From Elainella saxicola E1 (GTDB lineage: Bacteria > Cyanobacteriota > Cyanobacteriia > Elainellales > Elainellaceae): DNA of 52,228 bases. The stretch covers positions 4,925 through 57,152 of the forward strand of contig LUGL01000081.1 of the NCBI GenBank assembly GCA_002796835.1. Direction: 5' to 3'. The notes under the pieces were generated by a model. That model had not been told where the DNA came from and made no database searches. It saw only the letters and a program-made list of their open reading frames with translations. The position numbers were made by a program, and so were the translations under genes. Of this stretch, positions 1 through 8,245 are shown in pieces (within the stretch, counting starts at the first letter, position 1; the number at the start of each line of letters is the position of its first letter).

Positions 1-510
1 AAAAAAAAGGCTGTTCACACACAGCGCCAGCAGGGGACGGTAATCTCGCTGCAATTCTTCTAAAATCCAGCCCCGAAACACAAGTTCTTCAGCAAAGCCA
101 ACCCCCCAGGCCACCAACAAGCCTTCAAGCGCAATCCTGAAGAGGTTGAGGGTAGGAACCTGCCAAGCCTGCCAGCCACATAAGCTTTGCAGCAGAAACA
201 TCAGCAAAATACTGCCTACCCCCCATCCAAACCCCCGTAATGCTTCGCGGCCACTTTGCCGATTCAACTGCAACCCATAGGTCTGAAAGATGCGGCGATC
301 GCCGTAAATCCGCCGTCCCCACCAGTACATGAGCAGCAGAAATTCGATTAGCAGCAAAGACATTGCCCAGATCGTAGTTTGATTGGGATCAGAACTGAGT
401 TGGGCGATCGGTACTGCAAAGGGCAGCCAAATGAGTCCCAACAGTAACAAAAATGTCAGGATTCGAAATGGTGCTGGCCATTCTGCAATTTGGGTCAGTG
501 AGATCTTCAA
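1..510 (-). CDS. CPBP family intramembrane metalloprotease, C-terminus cut by window edge
   Basis: The minus-strand frame is open from about base 510 to the window edge and encodes a hydrophobic protein. It carries the CPBP (CaaX protease/bacteriocin-processing, Abi) signature EELVFRGW, the glutamate pair and Arg of motif 1, near bases 70-93. The histidine motifs 2 and 3 would lie beyond the edge. Hydrophobic stretches rich in Leu and Trp precede the motif (FLLLLGLIWLPFAV and SLLLIEFLLLMYWW). The first codon is unclear: an in-frame TGA lies about 90 bases upstream of the TTG at 508-510 with no ATG between, so I place the start at that TTG. It follows clpS by about 60 bases on the same strand and may be co-transcribed with it. 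In this family the role is intramembrane proteolysis; the substrate here is unknown. Confidence 0.75.
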   Translation of the reverse strand, partial: MKISLTQIAEWPAPFRILTFLLLLGLIWLPFAVPIAQLSSDPNQTTIWAMSLLLIEFLLLMYWWGRRIYGDRRIFQTYGLQLNRQSGREALRGFGWGVGSILLMFLLQSLCGWQAWQVPTLNLFRIALEGLLVAWGVGFAEELVFRGWILEELQRDYRPLLALCVNSLFF

Positions 511-572
511 GATGTTGGATGTAGCCAGAGAAGAGGATTTCTGAAACCGAGGATATAGATTCGGTGATTCTG

Positions 573-860
573 CTACTCGTCTGGCTCGATTGTGCTGGTT
601 AAACTGTGGTTTTTTAGCGTTTCACAATAAAACTCAGCATGCTCTTGCGCACAGGTGATGACCAGTGCAATCCCGTTAGTATGGGCTTCCATCATGATGC
701 TAACCGCCTGCGGGATCGTCAGACTGGGCACTGTTTTGACCAGAACCTGCACAACATATTCCATCGAGTTGAAATCGTCGTTGTGCAGCAGAACCCGATA
801 GCGGGGAGCAAGTTTGCGGACTGTTGATGTTGAACGCTGTTCAATCGTTTCGACTGCCAC
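573..860 (-). CDS. clpS: ATP-dependent Clp protease adaptor ClpS
   Basis: A 95-residue protein of normal ClpS length. It has the conserved core YRVLLHNDDFNSMEYVVQVL (about residues 21-40), including the Asn-Asp-Asp that contacts N-degron substrates, then the helix with MMEAHTNGIA and the C-terminal segment AEFYCETLKNHSL. ClpS binds the N-domain of ClpA/ClpC and delivers proteins with destabilising N-terminal residues to ClpP. The start is a GTG preceded by GGAGAGGA at 6-base spacing, a good ribosome binding site. Upstream on the minus strand, CTGACT and TATAAG are 18 bases apart and could form a promoter. The gene is followed by the CPBP protease gene on the same strand. Confidence 0.95.
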   Translation of the reverse strand: MAVETIEQRSTSTVRKLAPRYRVLLHNDDFNSMEYVVQVLVKTVPSLTIPQAVSIMMEAHTNGIALVITCAQEHAEFYCETLKNHSLTSTIEPDE

Positions 861-1181
861 GGATCGTCCTCTCCGTTAAAAACGCTAGGTTTTTACTGTG
901 TTAAGAAATCTCACTTAACTTATAACATTCCAGCCCAAGTTTAGTCAGGGGCTAACAGAAGTTTTGTGGTTTCAATGGGATTTCCAGAATTCTTGTGATG
1001 AAAACAGCTTGCCAGCGAGCCTCGACAGGCATCGATCGTCCCTGAATCTTGAAACTGAGACCTTATTAAATGGGCATGCTGTATTCATTAACTATATTTA
1101 GAGTCAAAATTACTTAACAAACAGGTTCAACTCTAAATCTGGTAGATATCATTGTCCTGCATCTTGCACTTAACGAAGACT
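861..1181. other. Divergent intergenic region between clpS and the RTX gene
   Basis: About 320 bases without a gene. It holds the likely clpS promoter (minus strand, around 900-965) and the leader of the RTX-type gene. The only clear structure is a perfect 9-base inverted repeat, ATTTAGAGT at 1096-1104 and ACTCTAAAT at 1130-1138. A TTG-initiated extension of the RTX frame starts at 1152, but it is less likely than the ATG at 1182. Confidence 0.6.
1096..1138 (+). promoter_or_regulatory. Perfect 9-bp inverted repeat upstream of the RTX gene
   Basis: ATTTAGAGT (1096-1104) and ACTCTAAAT (1130-1138) are exact reverse complements separated by 25 bases, ending 43 bases before the ATG at 1182. It could be a leader hairpin or an operator; there is no T-run after it, so it is not a standard terminator. 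Confidence 0.45.
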
Positions 1182-3329
1182 ATGGGCAGCAATCCTAACT
1201 CCGATTTCAACGTCAATACCTATGTCAGTGGCAACCAGGAACAGCCAGACATTGCGATCGACCCGCTCGGCAACTTCGTCATTACCTGGCAGAGCAATGG
1301 TCAAGATGGAGACGGATACGGCATTTTTGCCCGTGCCTATGACAGCAATGCAAATCCATTGAGCAGCGAATTTCAGGTCAATACCCTCACCACGGGTGAC
1401 CAGATAGATCCAGCGATCGGCATGGATAACAACGGCAACTTCATCATCACCTGGACAAACGATGGAGCCGGATACAGCGGTCAAGATATCTATGGTCAGC
1501 GGTTTAACAGTAGCGGCCAAGTGCTAGGGCCTCAATTTCAAGCCAATCTCAGCACAGAAGGAGACCAAACCAACTCTGATGTGGCAATGGATGGGGTTGG
1601 TAACTTTGTTGTGGTTTATGAAAGCGACTTCCAAAACAGCAGTACAAACGGTCAAGATACTGACGGCACAGGAATTTTTGGACAGCGGTTTGATACCACA
1701 GGGGCGTTAGTTGGTCAGGAGTTTCGGATTAACACGACCACTCAAAACGATCAGTCTGCGCCTGTAGTTGCCATGAACAGCCAGGGCGAGTTCGTCGCGA
1801 TTTGGGTCAGCCAGCTACAAGATGGCTCAGGTCCAGGCATTTTTGGGCAGCGATATAGCAGCGCCGGGAGTCCGGTCGGCCTTGAATTTCAGGTCAACAC
1901 CACTACGGAAGGCGAGCAGATTAATCCAGCTGTAGCGATCGACGAAAACGGTAACTTTGTCGTGACATGGCAAAGTGATAGTCAGGATGGTAAAGACAAG
2001 GATGGCTATGGGGTATATGCCAGACGCTATAACGCAACCGGCAGCCCAACCACTTCAGAAATTTTAGTGAACGACACGACTCAGGGCGATCAGATCGATC
2101 CTTCGGTCGCGATCGATGCAGCGGGCAATTTTACGATTGTCTGGGCTTCAGAGAATGGGGATGGGGATGGCTACGGCATCTTCGGGCAGAGTTTTCTGGA
2201 GGATGGTTCTCAAGACGGCGGCGAGTTTCGGGTGAATCAGAACAGCGAAGATGACCAAACCTTCCCGGCGATCGGCCTCACCCCCAGCTCCGAATATGTT
2301 ATTACCTGGCAAAGCGAGAACAGCAGTGGGGATCTAAACATTCGTGCCACCAACACCACCTTCAAGGAAGTGATTCGCGGCACTAAAAATGCGGATGACC
2401 TCATAGGAACGAGCAGTGATGAACGCATTCTCGGATTGCGGGGAGATGACACGCTACAAGGGAGCGGTGGCAATGATGCTTTAGAAGGAGGGAATGGCAA
2501 CGACTCTCTGCAAGGTGATAATGGCAATGATGTTTTGTCTGGTGGTCTGAATCAGGATATTTTGGACGGCGGAAATGGTAACGATACGCTGACCGGGGAT
2601 GCTGGCCAAGATACTTTCGTGTTGCGATCGAAACAAGGTTCTACGATCATTACTGACTTCGAAGATGGGGTTGATTTCTTAGGATTGACATCGGGTCTGA
2701 GTCCTGCTAAGTTGCGTTTCCAGGATGATGGCGGAAACACGATCATCCGCTGGCAGGGCGTCGAAATTGCGACGCTGCTGGGCATTAATGCTGAAGACGT
2801 GAGCTATCCAGATGACTTCAAACCGATTTCGCGACCGGGCGAAACCATCAACGGCACATCCGGCAATGACAAACTGAATGGGACTGGTGGTGACGATAGT
2901 ATCAACGGTAAAGCAGGAAATGACCAGATTAACGGTCGGGCTGGAGATGATACATTAACCGGCGCTAAAGGGAACGATCGCCTATCAGGTGACAAAGGCA
3001 ACGACACCCTGAATGGCAATCAAGACAACGATATCCTGAATGGCGGCGATGGCGACGATTTCTTGGATGCTGGCAATGGCAATGACCAGGTGACGGGTGG
3101 AGCAGGTGCAGATACTTTCTTTCTGGCCGTCAAATCGGGTAGAACCACGATTACCGATTTTCAAGACGATATAGATGTTTTTTCGCTGGATGAAGGCATT
3201 ACGGCTCGATCGCTGACCATTACACAAGTCGGATCGGATACTACGATTTCCTGGAAAGGCCAAGAGCTGGCTCTCGTGAAAAATACCGACGCTAGCGCAA
3301 TCACCACCAACGCTAGTGATTTTATCTAA
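1182..3329 (+). CDS. RTX-type secreted calcium-binding repeat protein
   Basis: About 715 residues. The first 390 or so hold seven degenerate repeats of about 50 residues. Each has a strand like FQVNTTTEGEQ, then AIDENGNFVVTWQS, then an Asp/Gly-rich turn and GIFGQRY. Two blocks of Gly-Asp-rich nonapeptides (GGxGxDxLxG, e.g. GGNGNDSLQGDNGNDVLSGG) lie around residues 400-475 and 555-645. Each block is followed by a similar beta-rich module containing DTFVL or DTFFL and ITDFxD, as is typical of RTX proteins. There is no N-terminal signal peptide, consistent with type I secretion through a C-terminal signal. RTX blocks bind Ca2+ and fold outside the cell. No enzymatic domain is visible, so it may be a surface or matrix protein. 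I prefer the ATG at 1182; an in-frame TTG at 1152 adds ten residues. No type I exporter is adjacent. Confidence 0.85.
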   Translation: MGSNPNSDFNVNTYVSGNQEQPDIAIDPLGNFVITWQSNGQDGDGYGIFARAYDSNANPLSSEFQVNTLTTGDQIDPAIGMDNNGNFIITWTNDGAGYSGQDIYGQRFNSSGQVLGPQFQANLSTEGDQTNSDVAMDGVGNFVVVYESDFQNSSTNGQDTDGTGIFGQRFDTTGALVGQEFRINTTTQNDQSAPVVAMNSQGEFVAIWVSQLQDGSGPGIFGQRYSSAGSPVGLEFQVNTTTEGEQINPAVAIDENGNFVVTWQSDSQDGKDKDGYGVYARRYNATGSPTTSEILVNDTTQGDQIDPSVAIDAAGNFTIVWASENGDGDGYGIFGQSFLEDGSQDGGEFRVNQNSEDDQTFPAIGLTPSSEYVITWQSENSSGDLNIRATNTTFKEVIRGTKNADDLIGTSSDERILGLRGDDTLQGSGGNDALEGGNGNDSLQGDNGNDVLSGGLNQDILDGGNGNDTLTGDAGQDTFVLRSKQGSTIITDFEDGVDFLGLTSGLSPAKLRFQDDGGNTIIRWQGVEIATLLGINAEDVSYPDDFKPISRPGETINGTSGNDKLNGTGGDDSINGKAGNDQINGRAGDDTLTGAKGNDRLSGDKGNDTLNGNQDNDILNGGDGDDFLDAGNGNDQVTGGAGADTFFLAVKSGRTTITDFQDDIDVFSLDEGITARSLTITQVGSDTTISWKGQELALVKNTDASAITTNASDFI

Positions 3330-3337
3330 AGCGAATC

Positions 3338-3712
3338 ATGCAGAAAAATTGGATTCTGTTTTTCACAGGTTTGTTATTCTGTCTTTCTCTCTGGGTTGCC
3401 AAACCAAGCTTAGGCGCGATCGAAACCCGGTGTGGCTGGTTGGATAATCCGACGCCTGCGAACTGGTGGTTGACGGATAGAGACGGTGAATGGGGGATCT
3501 CTTTTCAGGGCGGGTATCAGGCCAATGGCATGGAAAACATCCCCGATCTGAGCAGCGGCGAATATGTTGAAACCAACGGGCACTATGGTTATGCCTGCGT
3601 CTGTCTAGATGTAACTACTAATCTGAGCGCCAGGAAAATTACCAGCATTGACAGCGGCGAACAATTGCCCCTGTCGCGTTGTCAAGAAGATCCTGCCTTA
3701 CCCAGCCGGTAG
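3338..3712 (+). CDS. Secreted DUF4087 family protein
   Basis: A 124-residue protein starting 8 bases after the RTX gene stop. It has a clear signal peptide (hydrophobic FFTGLLFCLSLWVA, then a PSLGA cleavage region near residue 27). The mature part matches the DUF4087 pattern as I know it: CGWLDNPTPANWWLTDRDGEW, then QGGYQANG, TNGHYGYACVCLDV, and a C-terminal SRCQEDPAL. The four mature cysteines (CGW, CVC, SRC) are conserved features that could form disulfides in the periplasm. The function of the family is not known. The tight spacing suggests it is translated from the RTX gene transcript. Confidence 0.8.
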   Translation: MQKNWILFFTGLLFCLSLWVAKPSLGAIETRCGWLDNPTPANWWLTDRDGEWGISFQGGYQANGMENIPDLSSGEYVETNGHYGYACVCLDVTTNLSARKITSIDSGEQLPLSRCQEDPALPSR

Positions 3713-3758
3713 CCAAACTCGACAGATCTGGCGATACAGCTATCATAGAAGGCAGTTG

Positions 3759-5222
3759 ATGTTTCTTAATATTTCGGGTCTAGTGATCAGTTCTCTTCCC
3801 GGTTTCAGCAAAGCCAAGCATATCTTGACTTCGAAAGTACTATTGGGCCATGAACCCAGTCCAGAGTTGATGGCGATTCTACTGGTGTACTTTGTGCAAG
3901 GCATTCTTGGTCTAGCACAGCTAGCAATTAGCTTTTTTCTGAAGGATGAATTGGCTTTGGGTCCGGCTCAAGTCTCTGCCTTTATCGGTCTAGCGGCTTT
4001 GCCCTGGATGATCAAACCGTTGTTCGGCTTTATCTCAGATGGGCTGCCTATTTTGGGCTATCGTCGCCGTCCCTATTTGATTCTGGCGGGTTTGCTGGGA
4101 ATGCTGGCCTGGTTACTCTTGGCAACGGTGGTTCATAGTGCTTGGGCCGCAACGGCAGCGATCGCTCTCAGCTCTCTTTCGATTGCCTTCAGTGATGTTA
4201 TTGCCGATTCTCTAGTCGTAGAACGAGTCCATCAAGAATCCCATCAGTCCACTGGATCGCTTCAGTCGCTTTGTTGGGGAGCTTCGGCGTTAGGAGGGTT
4301 GATTACCGCCTACCTCAGCGGTTTCTTGCTAGAGCATTTCAGCAATCGTACCGTTTTCGCTATTACGGCAACCTTCCCGTTACTGATTTCACTGGTGGCC
4401 TGGGGGATTACCGAATCGAAAGTTGAGCAGCCCACTGAATGGGCAATCATCGTGCAGCAGGTGAAGCAGCTCAAAGGTGCCATCACCCAAAAGTCCATCT
4501 GGCTGCCAACGGCCTTCCTGTTTCTCTGGCAGGCAACTCCTACTGCTGATACTGCTTTCTTTTTCTTCACCACAAACGAATTAGGCTTTCAACCCGAATT
4601 CCTGGGCAGAGTGCGGCTAGTCACTAGCATTGCTTCTCTCGTTGGGGTTTGGATGTTCCAGCGTTTCTTTCGAGCGATGCCCTTTCGCACCATTTTTGGT
4701 TGGAGCACGGTGATTTCGGCAATTCTTGGCATGACCATGCTGTTACTTGTCACCCATGCCAACCGAGCGATCGGCATTGACGACCACTGGTTTAGCTTGG
4801 GAGATAGCCTCATCCTGACGGTTATGGGGCAGATTGCTCATATGCCGGTTTTGGTTCTCGCTGCTCGTCTCTGTCCTCCGGGGGTCGAAGCGACTCTGTT
4901 TGCTTTGTTAATGTCGGTAAAGAATCTGGCGGGCCTGGTTTCCTATGGTCTGGGTGCATTGCTGATGCATATGCTTGGCATTACAGACACCAATTTCACT
5001 CAGCTGTGGTTATTGGTCCTGATTACCAACTTGAGCACGCTGTTACCCTTACCGTTCCTGAACTGGTTACCCAGTGCTGAGGAGAGCGATCGGTTGGGCA
5101 TTCAAACATCGGCAGTGCTCCCATCTTCTTCTGCGCTGAAAGTAGAACCAGAAATGGCGACTGCAACTGTTGCGGCAAAGACCGTTGCGGCCAATCAAGA
5201 GCCCGTTCCTGAACTGCGGTAG
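3759..5222 (+). CDS. Folate/biopterin transporter (FBT) family MFS transporter
   Basis: About 487 residues with roughly 12 hydrophobic segments. The signature parts are GYRRRPYLILAGLLGMLAW in the loop 2-3 region and SIAFSDVIADSLVVERV, both typical of the FBT family (TC 2.A.71). That family includes plant chloroplast and cyanobacterial (Synechocystis) folate transporters. It would move folates or pterins across the plasma membrane; the substrate is inferred from the family. The open frame extends upstream to 3648, overlapping the DUF4087 gene, but the ATG at 3759 has AGAAGG about ten bases before it and begins the recognisable protein. The C-terminal 40 residues are Ala/Pro/Glu-rich and probably disordered. 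Confidence 0.8.
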   Translation: MFLNISGLVISSLPGFSKAKHILTSKVLLGHEPSPELMAILLVYFVQGILGLAQLAISFFLKDELALGPAQVSAFIGLAALPWMIKPLFGFISDGLPILGYRRRPYLILAGLLGMLAWLLLATVVHSAWAATAAIALSSLSIAFSDVIADSLVVERVHQESHQSTGSLQSLCWGASALGGLITAYLSGFLLEHFSNRTVFAITATFPLLISLVAWGITESKVEQPTEWAIIVQQVKQLKGAITQKSIWLPTAFLFLWQATPTADTAFFFFTTNELGFQPEFLGRVRLVTSIASLVGVWMFQRFFRAMPFRTIFGWSTVISAILGMTMLLLVTHANRAIGIDDHWFSLGDSLILTVMGQIAHMPVLVLAARLCPPGVEATLFALLMSVKNLAGLVSYGLGALLMHMLGITDTNFTQLWLLVLITNLSTLLPLPFLNWLPSAEESDRLGIQTSAVLPSSSALKVEPEMATATVAAKTVAANQEPVPELR

Positions 5223-5358
5223 TCATGAGAAGGTGGATGCGTGGATGTGTTGGTGAAAAGGATTTGAAGTCATCTTGATTACCGATCTACCCATCTTCTT
5301 TTGTGCGATCGATTTTTACATTCACATTTTGATTCCGGTTGTTTTTTGAGAATTCACC

Positions 5359-6870
5359 ATGCAAGGTTTTCAGCTTGGCGAGCGTGCGGCTTTGTTAAAT
5401 CCAGACCAAATTGCAACTCAGTCCTATCAAATGCAGGACTGGCAAAAAGGTTATCGATCCCTTACCGAAGAATATGATTATTGGATTGAAGACATCGAAG
5501 GCACTATCCCATCTGAGCTCAATGGCACACTGTTTCGCAATGGTCCTGGTCTGCTAGATATCAACGGTCAGCGCGTCCATCATCCATTTGATGGCGATGG
5601 CATGATTTCGGCAATTCATTTCAGCAACGGTCGGGCTCATTATCGCAATCGCTTTGTGCGGACTCAAGCCTTCTTAGAAGAGCAACAGGCGGGTCGTATT
5701 CTCTATCGGGGCGTGTTTGGCACGCAAAAACCGGGTGGCTGGTTGGCAAACGCATTTGACCTGCGGCGAAAAAACATTGCCAATACTCACATTATCTATT
5801 GGGGCGAGAAATTATTGGCGCTCTGGGAAGCTGCAGAACCTCATCGGCTGCATCCTGAAACCCTGGAGACGATCGGCCTGGATTACTTAGAAGGCGTGCT
5901 GCAACCGGGCGATGCTTTTGCAGCCCATCCTCGCATTGATCCAGCTAGTGATCTAGACGAAGGTGAACCCTGCCTGGTTAACTTTGCTATCAAACCCGGC
6001 CTCTCAACCACGATTACCATTTACGAATTTGCCCCTTCTGGCAAACTGCTACGGCAACATGCCCATTCTGTACCGGGCTTTGCCTTCATGCATGATTTTG
6101 CGATCACGCCCCACTACTGCATCTTTTTCCAAGCGCCGATCGCCTTTAACCCAATTCCTTTTCTTCTGGGTTTTAAGGGAGCCGGCCAATGTTTGCAGGC
6201 CAAACTGGATCAGCCGACTCAAATCATCTTGATTCCGCGCAATGGTAAAGACCCAGTGCAGACGATCCCGGTCGATTCTGGCTTCGTGTTTCATCACGCC
6301 AATGCCTTTGAACAGGGGGATGAGCTGGTGATCGATTCGATTGCCTATGCTTCTCTGCCTGCGATCGATGCCGGAGATGACTATCGAGAAGTGCGGTTTG
6401 AAAAGCTCGATCCAGGCCAACTTTGGCGAACAAGGCTGAATCTTAAAACCCAGACGATTGAGCGACAGCTGCTTGAATCTCGCTGCTGTGAGTTTCCCAC
6501 GCTGCATCCTCGCCATGTGGGTCAGCCCTATCGCTATGTCTATCTGGGTGCAGCCCACAATCCTACTGGTAACGCGCCATTGCAAGGAGTCATCAAACTC
6601 GACTTGGAAACAGGAGAGCGTCAACTCTGGAGTGCGGCACCACGCGGATTTTCCGGTGAACCAGTTTTTGTGCCCCGATCGTCCGATCCCGACGCGGCTG
6701 AAGATGACGGCTGGTTGCTGCTGCTGATCTTCAATGCTGAATTGGAGCGATCGGAGCTAGTGATTTTGGATGCGCAAGATTTGAGTCAGCCGATCGCTAA
6801 ACTACGCTTAAAACATCATGTTCCATACGGCCTACATGGCAGCTTTGTTCCAGAAGTGTTTGCCTCGTAG
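5359..6870 (+). CDS. Carotenoid oxygenase (apocarotenoid 15,15'-oxygenase-like)
   Basis: A 503-residue member of the RPE65/CCD carotenoid cleavage family, close in length to the Synechocystis apocarotenoid oxygenase. Four histidines expected to bind the catalytic Fe2+ are visible: His190 (FAAHPR), His245 (FMHDFAIT), His312 or 313 (FVFHHANAFE) and His493 (YGLHGSFVPE). Spacings of 55, about 67 and about 181 match the family closely. LFRNGPG (residues 59-64) and HHPFDGDGM (74-82) are also conserved. The enzyme would cleave an apocarotenoid double bond with O2, giving retinal or another shorter aldehyde. There is no signal peptide. Its neighbours are transporter and BtuF-like genes, so context does not identify the substrate. 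Confidence 0.92.
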   Translation: MQGFQLGERAALLNPDQIATQSYQMQDWQKGYRSLTEEYDYWIEDIEGTIPSELNGTLFRNGPGLLDINGQRVHHPFDGDGMISAIHFSNGRAHYRNRFVRTQAFLEEQQAGRILYRGVFGTQKPGGWLANAFDLRRKNIANTHIIYWGEKLLALWEAAEPHRLHPETLETIGLDYLEGVLQPGDAFAAHPRIDPASDLDEGEPCLVNFAIKPGLSTTITIYEFAPSGKLLRQHAHSVPGFAFMHDFAITPHYCIFFQAPIAFNPIPFLLGFKGAGQCLQAKLDQPTQIILIPRNGKDPVQTIPVDSGFVFHHANAFEQGDELVIDSIAYASLPAIDAGDDYREVRFEKLDPGQLWRTRLNLKTQTIERQLLESRCCEFPTLHPRHVGQPYRYVYLGAAHNPTGNAPLQGVIKLDLETGERQLWSAAPRGFSGEPVFVPRSSDPDAAEDDGWLLLLIFNAELERSELVILDAQDLSQPIAKLRLKHHVPYGLHGSFVPEVFAS

Positions 6871-6926
6871 GGTTGGTCAAGATCATCGGGAAGCGTTGAA
6901 GACAGTCCCAAACAGCAGGTTGAGCC

Positions 6927-7853
6927 ATGGCCCATGATGATTTGAGAATTGTGTCTCTGATTCCCAGCGCAACCGAAATTGTGGCCTGTTTGGGCCTGAC
7001 CGATTGCCTGGTGGGTCGATCGCACGAATGTGATTACCCACCGAAAGCCCAAGCGCTGCCTATCTGTACAGAACCCAAATTCAATCCCGCTGGGACGAGC
7101 GGCGAAATTCACGATCGGGTTACAGATTTGCTGCAATCGGCCCTTAGCGTTTATCGCGTTAAAACAGAAGTGCTGGAGCAATTGCGGCCCACGCATATCC
7201 TGACGCAGGCGCAATGTGAAGTTTGTGCGGTGAGTTTGAGTGATGTGGAGCAGGCGGTAGCTGAGTTGACTCACGTTCAACCGCAGATTATTTCCCTCCA
7301 ACCCAATACATTGGCTGAAGTGTGGGCGGACATTGAGCGAGTGGCCCAGGTGTTACGGGTTGCGGCTCCTATTGCTGCGTTACAACAGCGGGTTGCAGCT
7401 TGTGTTGCGGCGACTCAAGGATTAGAGAAGACCGATTGGCCAACGGTGGCTTGCATTGAATGGGCCGAGCCCTTGATGGCAGCAGGCAACTGGATTCCAG
7501 AATTGGTGGAGATGGCAGGCGGCATTTCGCTGTTTGGCGCGATCGGCCAACATTCCCCCTGGCTCACGTGGGAGAAGTTACTGGCTGCAAACCCAGATGT
7601 GATAGTGCTGATGCCCTGTGGCTTCGATTTGCAACGCACCCGTCAAGATGCCGAACTACTGGCCCAGCATCCGCAATGGCAAAGCCTCAAGGCCGTTCAG
7701 ATGAGCAAAGTTTACATAACCGACGGCAACCAGTATTTCAATCGTCCGGGTCCACGCCTGGTAGAGTCTCTGGAAATTTTGCTGGAAATCCTGCATCCCG
7801 ATCGCGTTCGATCGCTGCGATTTCAAGGTACTGGTTGGCTGGGTTTTCCTTAA
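6927..7853 (+). CDS. BtuF/FepB-type cobalamin-binding-like protein lacking a signal peptide
   Basis: A 308-residue protein with the periplasmic-binding-protein fold of the BtuF/FecB class (COG0614 type). It starts DLRIVSLIPSATEIVACLGL, the usual first strand, followed by LVGRSHECDYP, a central LRPTHILTQAQCEVCAVS, and NPDVIVLMPCGFDL. There is no signal peptide or lipobox before the first strand, although BtuF proteins are normally exported. The Cys pair in QCEVC and the HECD segment could bind a metal or corrinoid. No BtuCD membrane or ATPase genes are adjacent. It could be a cytosolic cobinamide/cobalamin-binding protein or have another role. It starts 56 bases after the carotenoid oxygenase gene, same strand. 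Confidence 0.8.
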   Translation: MAHDDLRIVSLIPSATEIVACLGLTDCLVGRSHECDYPPKAQALPICTEPKFNPAGTSGEIHDRVTDLLQSALSVYRVKTEVLEQLRPTHILTQAQCEVCAVSLSDVEQAVAELTHVQPQIISLQPNTLAEVWADIERVAQVLRVAAPIAALQQRVAACVAATQGLEKTDWPTVACIEWAEPLMAAGNWIPELVEMAGGISLFGAIGQHSPWLTWEKLLAANPDVIVLMPCGFDLQRTRQDAELLAQHPQWQSLKAVQMSKVYITDGNQYFNRPGPRLVESLEILLEILHPDRVRSLRFQGTGWLGFP

Positions 7854-7930
7854 AGTTCAGCTCTTCAGTTCAATCATGTTTTATCTATCGATAACCCAGG
7901 AAAACTTGAAAATCTCCATTTACCATAAGC

Positions 7931-7959
7931 GTTGCATTTCTTAACAAAGTTATGTTAAG
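7931..7959 (+). promoter_or_regulatory. HLR1-like direct repeat and inverted repeat upstream of the Hlip gene
   Basis: Bases 7931-7948 read GTTGCATT-tc-TTAACAAA. This is two octamers two bases apart, each differing at one position from the high-light-regulatory HLR1 consensus (G/T)TTACA(T/A)(T/A) that the response regulator RpaB binds in front of hli and photosystem genes. An overlapping perfect inverted repeat, CTTAACA (7940-7946) and TGTTAAG (7953-7959), lies in the same place. The site is 43-71 bases before the start codon. Confidence 0.55.
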
Positions 7960-8001
7960 TTTAGTAACAACAAGGTTGATATCGATTAGAGGTTAGCAGT
8001 C

Positions 8002-8145
8002 ATGGAAAATCAAACCACAAAGTTCGGCTTCACTCAGTTTGCTGAAACCTGGAACGGTCGTCTGGCCATGTTGGGATTTGTGATTGGTCTGGCTACCGAA
8101 CTGCTTACGGGTCAAGGCATTCTGTCTCAGCTTGGTCTAATGTAA
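8002..8145 (+). CDS. High-light-inducible protein (Hlip, small CAB-like)
   Basis: A 47-residue protein, MENQTTKFGFTQFAETWNGR followed by LAMLGFVIGLATELLTGQGI and the tail LSQLGLM. It has the chlorophyll-binding Hlip core E-x-x-N-G-R-x-A-M-x-G-F and one transmembrane helix. Hlips bind chlorophyll and carotenoid in the thylakoid membrane, associate with photosystem II assembly intermediates and chlorophyll synthase, and quench excess energy. The gene stands alone, with an HLR1-like site upstream and an intrinsic terminator 38 bases after the stop, so it is probably a single-gene light-stress transcript. Which scp/hli paralogue it is cannot be told from the sequence alone. Confidence 0.95.
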   Translation: MENQTTKFGFTQFAETWNGRLAMLGFVIGLATELLTGQGILSQLGLM

Positions 8146-8183
8146 TTTTTTCGTTTACCTATCAGTAGTCTGTTCATTGTAGA

Positions 8184-8209
8184 GGGGTGCAGAAATGTGC
8201 CCCTTTTTT
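8184..8209 (+). terminator. Rho-independent terminator after the Hlip gene
   Basis: GGGGTGC (8184-8190) pairs with GTGCCCC (8197-8203) across a six-base loop, with two G-U pairs, and is followed by six Ts (8204-8209). Confidence 0.8.
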
Positions 8210-8245
8210 CATGGCTTGAGACTTTTCGTGTTTTATTAACTGCGC

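Noticed and set aside
6049-6624. Long minus-strand ORF (191 codons) inside the carotenoid oxygenase gene
   Set aside because: It is the antisense shadow of a gene with all expected catalytic histidines; no motif or signal is visible in it.
6871-6926. Cobalamin riboswitch upstream of the BtuF-like gene
   Set aside because: Only 56 bases separate the genes, too short for the riboswitch, and no B12-box-like sequence is visible.
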